A stretch of 6,199 nucleotides of DNA, taken from Saprospiraceae bacterium (GTDB taxonomy: Bacteria > Bacteroidota > Bacteroidia > Chitinophagales > Saprospiraceae). Where the stretch lies: positions 1-6,199 of the forward strand of contig SKYC01000345.1 in assembly GCA_007128085.1 (NCBI GenBank). The letters run 5' to 3'. The notes beneath the pieces are model-generated. The model saw nothing but the letters and a program-made list of their open reading frames with translations. It had not been told where the DNA came from and ran no database searches. The translations under genes were made by a program, and so were the position numbers. This document shows, piece by piece, positions 1 to 6,199 of this stretch. Every line of letters begins with the position of its first letter. Positions within the stretch are counted from its first letter, which is position 1.

Positions 1-1
1 A

Positions 2-52
2 GAGGAGGTATTTGAAAAATTTAAAGAATGGCCGATTTTAAGGCTGATTTAA
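2..52 (+). CDS. C-terminal tail of an unidentified upstream gene (partial)
   Basis: Reading frame 2 is open from the left edge to a TAA at 50-52 and gives EEVFEKFKEWPILRLI. The mix of charged and aromatic residues looks like a real protein C-terminus. Other + frames close sooner or run into tdk out of frame, and the one open minus-strand frame here has no start codon. Sixteen residues are too few to name a family. If real, the gene ends 24 bases before tdk, so the two could share a transcript. The AGGAGG at 3-8 then lies inside this coding sequence and is not a ribosome-binding site. Confidence is limited by the short length. Confidence 0.4.
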   Translation, partial: EEVFEKFKEWPILRLI

Positions 53-76
53 AAAAAATGTTAGAAATTTGTCTCT

Positions 77-679
77 ATGTTTTTAGAGTCGAATGTAAAA
101 TTACAACCCGCAGGCTGGATAGAGGTGGTTTGTGGGAGTATGTTTTCCGGAAAAACGGAGGAGTTGCTCAGACGCTTAAAGAGAGCGTATTACGCGCGAC
201 AACTCTACATTCTGGTCAAGCCGGCCAAAGACAACCGCTATGCGGAAAGAGAGGTGATCTCCCACGATGAAAATGCCATGGAGTGTATTACGGTAGACCA
301 CCCCGGTCAGATATTGAAGCACGTCTCGGGTGTAGAGGTCATCGGTATTGATGAGGCCCAGTTTTTCGATAGCGAATTGGTGGAAGTGTGCGAACAGCTG
401 GCCAATGCCGGCAAAAGAGTTATTGTGGCCGGATTGGACATGGATTTTTTGGGACGCCCCTTTGGATCGATTCCCCAATTGCTGGCCATTGCAGAGTACG
501 TCACCAAGGTGCATGCCATCTGTCCTCACTGTGGCAATTTGGCTTCCCATTCTTATCGCTTTGCCAAAAGCGATGAAACCATTCTGTTGGGAGCAACAGA
601 GGCCTATGAACCCCGTTGTCGAAAATGCTTCAGTCTGGGTGACAGGCTCAAGCCAAAAAGTATTTCTAAGGGCCATTGA
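77..679 (+). CDS. tdk: thymidine kinase (type II, TK1-like)
   Basis: Cytosolic enzyme that phosphorylates thymidine to dTMP with ATP in the pyrimidine salvage pathway. The 200-residue length is normal for bacterial TK1-like enzymes. Visible motifs, in order: the P-loop GSMFSGKT (20-27), the IDEAQFF segment (91-97) whose Glu93 aligns with the catalytic base, GLDMDFLGRPF (119-129), and a structural zinc site from two Cys pairs, CPHC (149-152) and CRKC (181-184). The lasso region that closes over the nucleoside lies between the two Cys pairs. The ATG at 77 is chosen because MFLE followed by GWIEV and the P-loop is the usual N-terminus in this phylum. No Shine-Dalgarno is present, as is normal there. 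All key residues are intact. No convincing promoter is seen directly upstream, so cotranscription with the preceding gene is possible. Confidence 0.97.
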   Translation: MFLESNVKLQPAGWIEVVCGSMFSGKTEELLRRLKRAYYARQLYILVKPAKDNRYAEREVISHDENAMECITVDHPGQILKHVSGVEVIGIDEAQFFDSELVEVCEQLANAGKRVIVAGLDMDFLGRPFGSIPQLLAIAEYVTKVHAICPHCGNLASHSYRFAKSDETILLGATEAYEPRCRKCFSLGDRLKPKSISKGH

Positions 680-694
680 TCCCATTTTTTTCCC

Positions 695-720
695 CCGAAA
701 TTGTGCCGTCGGTTTTTTTT
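695..720 (+). terminator. weak candidate terminator after tdk
   Basis: A short stem CCGA (695-698) / TCGG (709-712) with a 10-base loop is followed directly by eight T residues (713-720). Just upstream, GGG (670-672) / CCC (681-683), overlapping the tdk stop codon, is followed by A and seven Ts (685-691). Each stem alone is very short, so termination may be inefficient. The position between the tdk stop and a promoter-like element for gyrA fits a terminator role. This rests on pattern only. Confidence 0.35.
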
Positions 721-775
721 GTAAAACTGCTGAAATTGCCTGCATATTAGATAAAATTAATATGAATTTTTTTCG

Positions 776-783
776 TACATTTG
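776..783 (+). promoter_or_regulatory. Bacteroidota-type -7 promoter element for gyrA
   Basis: TACATTTG matches TAnnTTTG, the -7 element of the primary sigma factor in Bacteroidota. It ends 20 bases before the gyrA ATG, so transcription would start around 788-790 and leave a leader of roughly 15 bases. No TTG or TTTG is found at the usual 17-23 base distance upstream, so the -33 element is absent or degenerate. The leader is A/T-rich with no Shine-Dalgarno. The sequence continues as TTTGCGG, closely like the element in front of ettA (TTTGCGA). Confidence 0.6.
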
Positions 784-803
784 CGGCTTAAAATTAAATA
801 GAT

Positions 804-3269
804 ATGACAGATCCTTCAAGGATAATTGATGTAAATATTGAAGAGCAGATGAAATCTGCCTACATAGATTACTCTATGTCAGTTATTGTATCAAGGGCTC
901 TGCCCGATGTCAGGGACGGTCTTAAACCGGTTCACCGGAGGATTCTCTTTGGTATGGAGCAGTTGGGTGTACAGTACAATAAATCCCACAAAAAGTCCGC
1001 CAGAATTGTCGGGGAGGTCCTGGGTAAGTACCACCCGCACGGTGACAGTGCTGTGTACGATGCGATGGTCAGGATGGCCCAGCCCTGGTCTTTGAGATAC
1101 CCTTTGGTAGACGGTCAGGGAAACTTCGGTAGTATGGACGGAGACAGCCCCGCAGCCATGCGATATACCGAAGCCAGATTGCAGAGGATTTCGGATGATC
1201 TTTTGAGCGACATAAAGAAAGATACGGTAGACTTTGCGTTAAATTTTGACGATACCATTGAAGAACCGACGGTACTTCCCTCCAGAATACCAAATCTGCT
1301 GGTCAATGGCGCCTCGGGTATCGCCGTCGGAATGGCTACGAATATGCTCCCTCACAATTTGACTGAGGTAGTTAATGGCCTGATGGCTTTTCTCGAAAAC
1401 CCCGACATTGAACTCGAAGAATTGATGCAGCACATCACCGCTCCCGATTTTCCCACAGGTGGCATAATCCACGGATATGCGGGAGTAAAAGAGGCTTTTG
1501 AAACGGGAAGGGGCAAGGTGGTTGTCAGAGGGAGAGTAGAGATAGAAGAAACAGACTCCGGAAAAGAGCGATTGATTATTTCAGAGATCCCTTACCAAAT
1601 TAATAAGGCTTCTCTGGTGGTGAAAATTGCGGATCTGGTCAACAATGAAAAAATTGTCGGCATCACGGATGTCAGGGATGAGTCCGACAGGAGTGGATTG
1701 AGGATCGTGGTGGAGTTGAGAAAAGACGCCATGGCAAGTGTGGTTCTTTCCAAATTGTTTAAATACACTCCACTTCAAACATCCTATGGTGTCAATAATA
1801 TTGCACTGGTCAACGGCAAGCCCATCCAGCTGAATTTAAAAGATTTACTGGGACATTTCCTGGACTTTCGAATAGAAGTCATTGTCAGAAGGACGCGCTT
1901 TGAACTCAAAAAAGCGGAAGATCGGGCACACATTCTCGAGGGCCTGCTCATCGCTCTCGATAATCTGGATGAAGTGATAGCGCTGATACGCGGCAGCAAA
2001 ACGGTCAGTGATGCCCAGGAAGGGCTGATGAAGCGATTCGAACTATCAGAGCTTCAGTCCAAAGCAATACTCGAAATGAGATTGCAAAAACTGACCGGCC
2101 TGGAAAGGGAAAAGGTCAAAATGGAGTTCGATGAACTGATGGAAAGAATCGAATACTATAAAAAAGTACTTGGATCTGAGGAGCTGCAAAAAGAAATCGT
2201 TAGGGAAGAATTGGTGGAAGTAAGAGAAGCGTATGGCGATGAGCGAAGAACAGAGATTTCTTTCGACGACAGTGAAATCAGTATAGAAGACATGATACCC
2301 AATGATGATGTGGTTGTAACCATCAGCCACCTCGGGTATATCAAGCGCACCAAAGTCTCTGAATACCGCACCCAAGGTCGCGGGGGAAGGGGCTCCAGAG
2401 GGAGTAAAACAAGAGATAAGGATTTTATCGAACACATATTCTCGGCGAGGACTCACGATAACTTGTTGTTGTTTACTGAATTGGGAAGGTGTTTCTGGCT
2501 CAAAGTATACCAGATTCCCGAAGCCAATAAAACCAGCCTCGGAAGGGTCATTAGGAACATCATTCCTCTGCCCAAGGAGGACCGCGTCAAGGCTTATATT
2601 AAAATTCAGGACCTGGAAGACGAGGAGTTTATCAACAACAATTACATCATTTTTGCCACGGCATTTGGCATTGTTAAAAAGACGCTGGTTGAAAGTTTCT
2701 CACGCCCTCGATCCAACGGTATCAATGCCATAACGATTCGCGAGGGAGACAGTTTGCTCGAGGCAAAACTCACCAATGGCGAATCCGAAATTATGTTGGC
2801 CAACAAAAACGGCAGAGCCATTCGTTTTCACGAATCCAATGTGAGGAGTATGGGAAGGACAGCTGCGGGCGTTCGGGGCATGAAACTGGACGGTGGCAGT
2901 GACCGCGTTATAGGTATGATTACCATCGACCCGGGAGATCCCAATTTCTCTGTTTTGACACTCTCTGAAAAAGGCAATGGAAAGAGATCCAATGTAGATG
3001 ATTACCGCATGACCAAAAGAGGAGGAAAAGGAGTGAAAACCATGCAAATTACGGATAAAACCGGAAGCCTGGTGGCCATGAAAGCGGTTTCAGATCAGGA
3101 AGACCTCATGATTACTACGAAGACGGGAGTGGTTATACGCCTTGAAGTCAGTACCCTGAGAATTATGGGCCGTGCGACACAAGGTGTTCGCTTGATTCGC
3201 CTGAGCGAAAACGAAGCCATAGCCGATGTAACTCCTGTGAGAAAGGAAAGCGATGAAGAAGAAGAGTAA
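804..3269 (+). CDS. gyrA: DNA gyrase subunit A
   Basis: Breakage-and-rejoining subunit of DNA gyrase, an A2B2 cytosolic enzyme that introduces negative supercoils using ATP hydrolysed by GyrB. The 821 residues are full length. The winged-helix/tower part covers about 1-500: the quinolone-pocket segment HPHGDSAVYD (77-86) carries Ser82 and Asp86, equivalent to E. coli Ser83 and Asp87, so no classic resistance change is seen. AAMRYTEARL (117-126) carries the catalytic Tyr121 next to Arg120. IPNLLVNGASGIAVGMATN (162-180) is a hallmark of the subunit. The C-terminal DNA-wrapping beta-pinwheel runs from about 500 to 810. Its GyrA box reads QGRGGRG (524-530) rather than the canonical Q-R/K-R-G-G-R/K-G, and a second RGGKG motif occurs at 739-743. 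The chain ends in a short acidic tail, SDEEEE. The first ATG is used because the IIDVNIEEQMKSAYIDYSMS start is conserved. gyrB is not in the window. Confidence 0.99.
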   Translation: MTDPSRIIDVNIEEQMKSAYIDYSMSVIVSRALPDVRDGLKPVHRRILFGMEQLGVQYNKSHKKSARIVGEVLGKYHPHGDSAVYDAMVRMAQPWSLRYPLVDGQGNFGSMDGDSPAAMRYTEARLQRISDDLLSDIKKDTVDFALNFDDTIEEPTVLPSRIPNLLVNGASGIAVGMATNMLPHNLTEVVNGLMAFLENPDIELEELMQHITAPDFPTGGIIHGYAGVKEAFETGRGKVVVRGRVEIEETDSGKERLIISEIPYQINKASLVVKIADLVNNEKIVGITDVRDESDRSGLRIVVELRKDAMASVVLSKLFKYTPLQTSYGVNNIALVNGKPIQLNLKDLLGHFLDFRIEVIVRRTRFELKKAEDRAHILEGLLIALDNLDEVIALIRGSKTVSDAQEGLMKRFELSELQSKAILEMRLQKLTGLEREKVKMEFDELMERIEYYKKVLGSEELQKEIVREELVEVREAYGDERRTEISFDDSEISIEDMIPNDDVVVTISHLGYIKRTKVSEYRTQGRGGRGSRGSKTRDKDFIEHIFSARTHDNLLLFTELGRCFWLKVYQIPEANKTSLGRVIRNIIPLPKEDRVKAYIKIQDLEDEEFINNNYIIFATAFGIVKKTLVESFSRPRSNGINAITIREGDSLLEAKLTNGESEIMLANKNGRAIRFHESNVRSMGRTAAGVRGMKLDGGSDRVIGMITIDPGDPNFSVLTLSEKGNGKRSNVDDYRMTKRGGKGVKTMQITDKTGSLVAMKAVSDQEDLMITTKTGVVIRLEVSTLRIMGRATQGVRLIRLSENEAIADVTPVRKESDEEEE

Positions 3270-3333
3270 TCGACTAGGGTAATGAAAAAATAATTTTATA
3301 AAAGCAATTCTTTTTGCTTGATGTGGTTATTAT

Positions 3334-3370
3334 TGTATAATCTCATTTTTTAACGGTAGACAATTATACA
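3334..3370. repeat. 8-bp perfect inverted repeat in the gyrA-TPR gap
   Basis: TGTATAAT (3334-3341) and its exact reverse complement ATTATACA (3363-3370) are separated by 21 bases that include a run of six or more Ts. It could be a regulator-binding site with widely spaced half-sites or a weak hairpin. In AT-rich DNA of this length such a repeat may also arise by chance. Confidence 0.3.
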
Positions 3371-3485
3371 GGATGCTTTGGAGTTTTTAAAGGGCTCCTG
3401 AATGGTTGTTTTATTAAAAAATTCGGTGGTGAAAAAATGATTTGAAACGGATTTTCTGCCGAAGCTTAAAAAAAGAGATTGCAAT

Positions 3486-3516
3486 GGAGGAGATCCACTT
3501 TTTCCCGACCTCTTCC
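3486..3516 (+). other. possible RNA hairpin upstream of the TPR gene
   Basis: GGAGGAG (3486-3492) can pair with CTCTTCC plus the preceding C (3510-3516), giving seven pairs including one G-U, around a 17-base loop. This is the most GC-rich patch of the gap and sits about 43 bases before the TPR start codon. No T-tract follows, so it is not a classic terminator. If the gap is transcribed, it would be a structured part of the leader. Confidence 0.22.
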
Positions 3517-3559
3517 TTAGTAGACAATGACTTAATCCTTTAAAAATAAACTTAGACAG

Positions 3560-4879
3560 ATGAAACTTGGAATACTTTTTTTTCTCAGTGCGCTCTTACT
3601 TATACCCTTTGATGTTTTTGCGCAAAATATAAACAGAGAAATCAGACAGGCATCCAGAGAGGTAAATCGCTACAATCTGGAGCCGATGGAGAATAAGGAA
3701 AACCTGCTTCAGGCCAAAGAAATTATCGACGGACTAATAGAATTGCCCGAAGCCAGGGACAATTTCAGTATATGGCAAACCAGAGCGGATGTCTACAATG
3801 CCTCTATAGCAGCGGAAATGACATTGATACAGCTGGAGCAGATCCGGGAGTATTCGACACCGGAGGATGCCATGATCGCTTTTGAAGCCATAAAAAAGGC
3901 CGTTCCACTGGCTGACAGTAGAGGAGAGGAGCGCGACCTTCTGCGCAGCCTGAATGAAACGGTTGTGAATTTGGGAAATGTCGCCAATCAGTATATCGAT
4001 AGAGAAGAATACGACAAAGCCTTTGGGCCACTCGAAGGCATCTATAGAATTCATCATATACTGTTGGATTTGGGAGAAGATGCAGTTTTTGATAGTGAGG
4101 CAGATGAAAATAGTCACCTCTTCATTACAGCGATTTGCGGTATGCAGGCGGGAAAAGTAGAGAAAGCCAAAGAGTATATGATGATGCTTTACGAAAGGGA
4201 GTACGAAGAGGCCAGAGTTTATGTAACTCTTTTTAATCTCTACTTGGATAAAGACGAGGAAAGAGCACTGGAGTTTTTAGAGGCCGGAAAAGAAGTTGCC
4301 CCTGACGACATTGACTTACTGTATGCAGAGATCAATTACTACATTTCCAAAAATGATTTTCGCATGCTTCAGGAAAAACTGGCCATTGCAGTTGAAAAAG
4401 ACCCCGAGAATACAGCACTGTACAATGTGCTGGGCAATGTGTTTATGAATCTGATGACCGAAGCACTCGAAGAGGATGAAGATGAAGAAGTGGTTGATCA
4501 GTATTTTAAAACGGCTTTGAAATATCTGGAAACAGCTACGGAACTCGATCCGGATTACTACGAGCCTTATTATACCATCGGATCTATATATTTTAATCAG
4601 GCAGCTATAATTACCCAGCGCATCAATGAACTGGGGATGACCAGGGAAGATCAGAAATTATACGAGGAGTATACAGCAGAGGCCAATGCACTTTTCGATA
4701 AGGCACTGCCGTACTTTAAAAAAGCGGAAAGCATGGAACCCAATGATATCAATACCTTGATCGCATTGAGAGAAACCTTTGCCAGACTACAGGACTTTGA
4801 GCTTTACAACGAGTTCAATGAACGAATTGAAAAAATAGATGCGGGAGAAAAGATAAGAGAGTCTTACTTCAATGAATAG
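3560..4879 (+). CDS. exported tetratricopeptide-repeat protein of unknown function
   Basis: A 439-residue protein with a clear signal peptide: Lys2, a hydrophobic core at 4-17, and a probable signal peptidase I cut after VFA (19-21). It lacks a lipobox Cys, so it is probably soluble in the periplasm. The mature chain is almost wholly helical and acidic. TPR-like units can be seen at about 135-170, 186-215, 218-248, 251-281 and 285-331 (ending in ETATELDPD), 333-392 (YYEPYYTIGSIYFNQAA ... ALPYFKKAESMEPND) and 396-425. The unit at 285-331 is interrupted by an acidic loop, EEDEDEE (304-310). TPR domains bind peptides or partner proteins, so no reaction is predicted. The C-terminal half resembles TPR proteins I recall from many Bacteroidota, often next to gyrA, but no function is known to me. 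The ATG at 3560 is chosen because it opens directly into the signal peptide. It has no Shine-Dalgarno. A strong terminator follows. Confidence 0.93.
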   Translation: MKLGILFFLSALLLIPFDVFAQNINREIRQASREVNRYNLEPMENKENLLQAKEIIDGLIELPEARDNFSIWQTRADVYNASIAAEMTLIQLEQIREYSTPEDAMIAFEAIKKAVPLADSRGEERDLLRSLNETVVNLGNVANQYIDREEYDKAFGPLEGIYRIHHILLDLGEDAVFDSEADENSHLFITAICGMQAGKVEKAKEYMMMLYEREYEEARVYVTLFNLYLDKDEERALEFLEAGKEVAPDDIDLLYAEINYYISKNDFRMLQEKLAIAVEKDPENTALYNVLGNVFMNLMTEALEEDEDEEVVDQYFKTALKYLETATELDPDYYEPYYTIGSIYFNQAAIITQRINELGMTREDQKLYEEYTAEANALFDKALPYFKKAESMEPNDINTLIALRETFARLQDFELYNEFNERIEKIDAGEKIRESYFNE

Positions 4880-4908
4880 TGGATTCTCCATAAATACAAT
4901 TCAAACTC

Positions 4909-4940
4909 AATCCCCCGGCCACCTTACCGGGGGATTTTTT
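4909..4940 (+). terminator. strong intrinsic terminator after the TPR gene
   Basis: TCCCCCGG (4911-4918) pairs perfectly with CCGGGGGA (4927-4934) around an 8-base loop. AA at 4909-4910 can extend the stem by two pairs with TT at 4935-4936. Six Ts (4935-4940) follow the core stem. It lies 30 bases after the TPR stop codon, so it ends that transcript and separates it from ettA. Confidence 0.9.
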
Positions 4941-4947
4941 ATATTTG
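4940..4947 (+). promoter_or_regulatory. Bacteroidota-type -7 promoter element for ettA
   Basis: TATATTTG matches TAnnTTTG exactly. Its first T is the last T of the upstream terminator's T-tract. A start site about 5 bases downstream would leave a leader of only about 10-12 bases before the ATG at 4964. The usual -33 TTTG position is occupied by the terminator stem-loop, and no match is seen there. No Shine-Dalgarno precedes the ATG. Confidence 0.6.
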
Positions 4948-4963
4948 CGAAAACGACAAACCA

Positions 4964-6199
4964 ATGGACAATAAAATTATTTTTTCAATGATGGGAGTGA
5001 GCAAGATATTGCCACAAAACAACAAAACCATCATTAAGGATATCCACCTTTCTTTTTTCTACGGGGCAAAAATCGGTATAATCGGCCTCAATGGCTCAGG
5101 TAAATCCACCCTGCTTCGAATTATTGCAGGACAAGATCAAAACTACCAGGGTAAAATAGAATTTCAAAAGGATTATTCCATCGGTTTTCTCGAGCAGGAG
5201 CCTCAACTCGATAATAGTAAAACGGTAAAAGAGATTGTCAGTGAGGGCGTACAGGAGATAATGGATCTCATGGCAGAGTACGAAGAGGTCAACCAGGCTA
5301 TGGGAAAGGAGGAGAACTACATGGATCCCGATAAAATGGACAAGCTGCTGCACAAACAGGGCAGCCTGGGTGAAAAAATTGATGTCGTCAATGGCTGGGA
5401 AATTGATTCTGTTTTGGAGCGTGCAATGGATGCTTTAAAATGCCCCGAACCGGATAAAAAAGTCGAAGTCCTTTCCGGAGGAGAAAAGCGGAGAGTGGCG
5501 CTGTGTAGATTGTTGCTCAAAAATCCGGACATTCTGCTTTTGGATGAACCTACCAATCACCTGGATGCAGAGTCGGTTCACTGGTTGGAGCAGCACCTGG
5601 ACAGGTATAAGGGAACGGTCATTGCCGTTACACACGATAGGTACTTCCTCGACAATGTCGCCGGTTGGATCCTTGAATTGGACAGAGGCGAGGGAATTCC
5701 CTGGGAGGGAAATTACTCGAGTTGGCTGGAGCAAAAGGGAAAAAGGCTGGCAACGGAGGAAAAGCAGGAAAGCAAAAGACAAAAAGCCCTGCAAAGAGAG
5801 CTGGAATGGGTGAGAATGAACCCGAAGGGAAGACAGGCAAAAGCCAAAGCGAGATTGAGCAATTACGAAAAAATGGCGGGGGAAGAGGCCAAAGCCAAAG
5901 AAGCCAAACTCGAAATTTTCATTCCCACCGGACCGAGATTGGGCAACAATGTCATTGACGCTCATGGAGTATGGAAGGGCTATAACGACCAATTGCTGAT
6001 TGAAGACCTCAGCTTTAAGCTGCCACCCGCCGGTATTGTTGGTGTGATAGGTCCGAATGGAGCGGGAAAAACCACTCTTTTCAGAATGATCATGGGCCAG
6101 GAGCAACCCGACAAGGGGCAAATTGAAATTGGGGAGACGGTTAAGCTGGGGTATGTAGATCAATCTCACGAAGACATTCTGCCCGATAAAACCGTGCAC
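4964..6199 (+). CDS. ettA: energy-dependent translational throttle protein EttA (ABC-F ATPase), 3' end missing
   Basis: Cytosolic ABC-F protein with two ATPase domains and no membrane part. In E. coli, EttA binds the ribosomal E site and gates the first steps of elongation according to the ATP/ADP ratio. 412 codons are present; the family is about 555 residues, so roughly 140 are lost at the window edge. Domain 1: Walker A GLNGSGKST (41-49), an inserted arm at about 93-140, signature LSGGE (170-174), Walker B ILLLDEPTNHLD (190-201) with catalytic Glu195, and switch His224. The basic helical linker between the domains (about 255-315) contains EWVRMNPKGRQAKAKARLS (281-299), typical of EttA. Domain 2: Walker A GPNGAGKTT (363-371) and Q-loop Gln400; its signature and Walker B lie beyond the window. 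The IIFSMMGVSK start and LSFFYGAKIG (29-38) favour EttA over Uup or antibiotic-resistance ABC-F proteins. The gene starts 84 bases after the TPR stop, beyond a terminator, so it is its own transcription unit. Confidence 0.97.
   Translation, partial: MDNKIIFSMMGVSKILPQNNKTIIKDIHLSFFYGAKIGIIGLNGSGKSTLLRIIAGQDQNYQGKIEFQKDYSIGFLEQEPQLDNSKTVKEIVSEGVQEIMDLMAEYEEVNQAMGKEENYMDPDKMDKLLHKQGSLGEKIDVVNGWEIDSVLERAMDALKCPEPDKKVEVLSGGEKRRVALCRLLLKNPDILLLDEPTNHLDAESVHWLEQHLDRYKGTVIAVTHDRYFLDNVAGWILELDRGEGIPWEGNYSSWLEQKGKRLATEEKQESKRQKALQRELEWVRMNPKGRQAKAKARLSNYEKMAGEEAKAKEAKLEIFIPTGPRLGNNVIDAHGVWKGYNDQLLIEDLSFKLPPAGIVGVIGPNGAGKTTLFRMIMGQEQPDKGQIEIGETVKLGYVDQSHEDILPDKTVH

Larger units (their letters stand above)
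3270..3559 (+). other. AT-rich intergenic gap between gyrA and the TPR gene
   Basis: This 290-base stretch holds no convincing gene on either strand. The longest ATG-started frame close to the next gene is 19 codons (3484-3543, MEEIHFFPTSSLVDNDLIL) and has no supporting signal. No TAnnTTTG -7 element is found. The only TTTG occurrences (3377-3380 and 3441-3444) are preceded by AT rather than TA. There is no strong terminator after gyrA: AAGCAA (3302-3307) / TTGCTT (3314-3319) has no T-tract after the stem. Two inverted repeats are listed separately. The gap may be a long 5' leader of the TPR mRNA or part of a gyrA-TPR transcript. Confidence 0.5.

Noticed and set aside
28..270. Plus-strand 80-codon frame preceded by AGGAGG at 3-8
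   Set aside because: It overlaps the tdk P-loop region in another frame. The AGGAGG is about 20 bases from its ATG and probably lies in the coding tail of the upstream gene, and this phylum rarely uses Shine-Dalgarno sites.
176..745. Minus-strand open frame (189 codons) opposite tdk
   Set aside because: It is antisense to an intact thymidine kinase with all catalytic and zinc residues, and its product has no recognisable motif.
348..791. Plus-strand 147-codon frame overlapping the 3' half of tdk
   Set aside because: It is an out-of-frame shadow of tdk, rich in Trp, Cys and Pro, and runs through the terminator and promoter region of gyrA.
1044..1064. Possible quinolone-resistance change in gyrA
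   Set aside because: The pocket residues Ser82 and Asp86 match the susceptible E. coli pattern (Ser83, Asp87).
2046..2456. Minus-strand 136-codon frame inside gyrA
   Set aside because: It is antisense to a continuous, conserved GyrA reading frame and shows no motif of its own.
3302..3319. AAGCAA/TTGCTT hairpin as a gyrA terminator
   Set aside because: The stem is six mostly A-T pairs and the T-run lies in the loop and arm rather than after the stem, so it does not fit an intrinsic terminator.
3314..3341. Sigma70-like TTGCTT-N16-TATAAT in the gyrA-TPR gap
   Set aside because: The Bacteroidota primary sigma factor does not use the E. coli -35/-10 consensus, and TATAAT is frequent by chance in AT-rich DNA. 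It is mentioned only as part of the inverted repeat.
5435..6199. Long minus-strand open frame (254 codons) opposite ettA
   Set aside because: It lies wholly inside the EttA coding sequence, which has all expected motifs. The antisense translation shows no recognisable domain.

Overview
The window looks like a chromosomal segment of a Bacteroidota bacterium, perhaps of the Cytophagales or Saprospiria side, though the order cannot be fixed from sequence alone. Three things point there. The GyrA protein has the phylum's form: a degenerate GyrA box plus a late TKRGGKG motif. Start codons lack Shine-Dalgarno sequences and are preceded by A-rich leaders. Two genes (gyrA and ettA) are preceded by matches to TAnnTTTG, the -7 element of the Bacteroidota primary sigma factor. 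Base composition is moderate and even throughout, with no sign of foreign DNA.

Layout, all on the + strand: a probable C-terminal tail of an upstream gene (2-52); tdk, thymidine kinase (77-679); a short gap with weak terminator-like hairpins and a -7 element (680-803); gyrA, DNA gyrase subunit A, complete (804-3269); a 290-base AT-rich gap with two modest inverted repeats and no convincing gene (3270-3559); a secreted or periplasmic TPR-repeat protein (3560-4879); a strong intrinsic terminator whose T-tract runs directly into a -7 element (4909-4947); and ettA, an ABC-F translation factor, cut off by the window edge after 412 codons (4964-6199).

The genes do not form an obvious pathway. tdk (thymidine salvage) and gyrA (supercoiling) are both DNA-metabolism housekeeping genes, and EttA acts on the ribosome. 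The TPR protein is the only gene of unknown function. Its placement directly after gyrA is, as I recall, common in Bacteroidota, which makes it the best candidate for follow-up. I see no mobile element, CRISPR array, RNA gene or defence system. This is essentially a core-genome region, and the findings below are modest.
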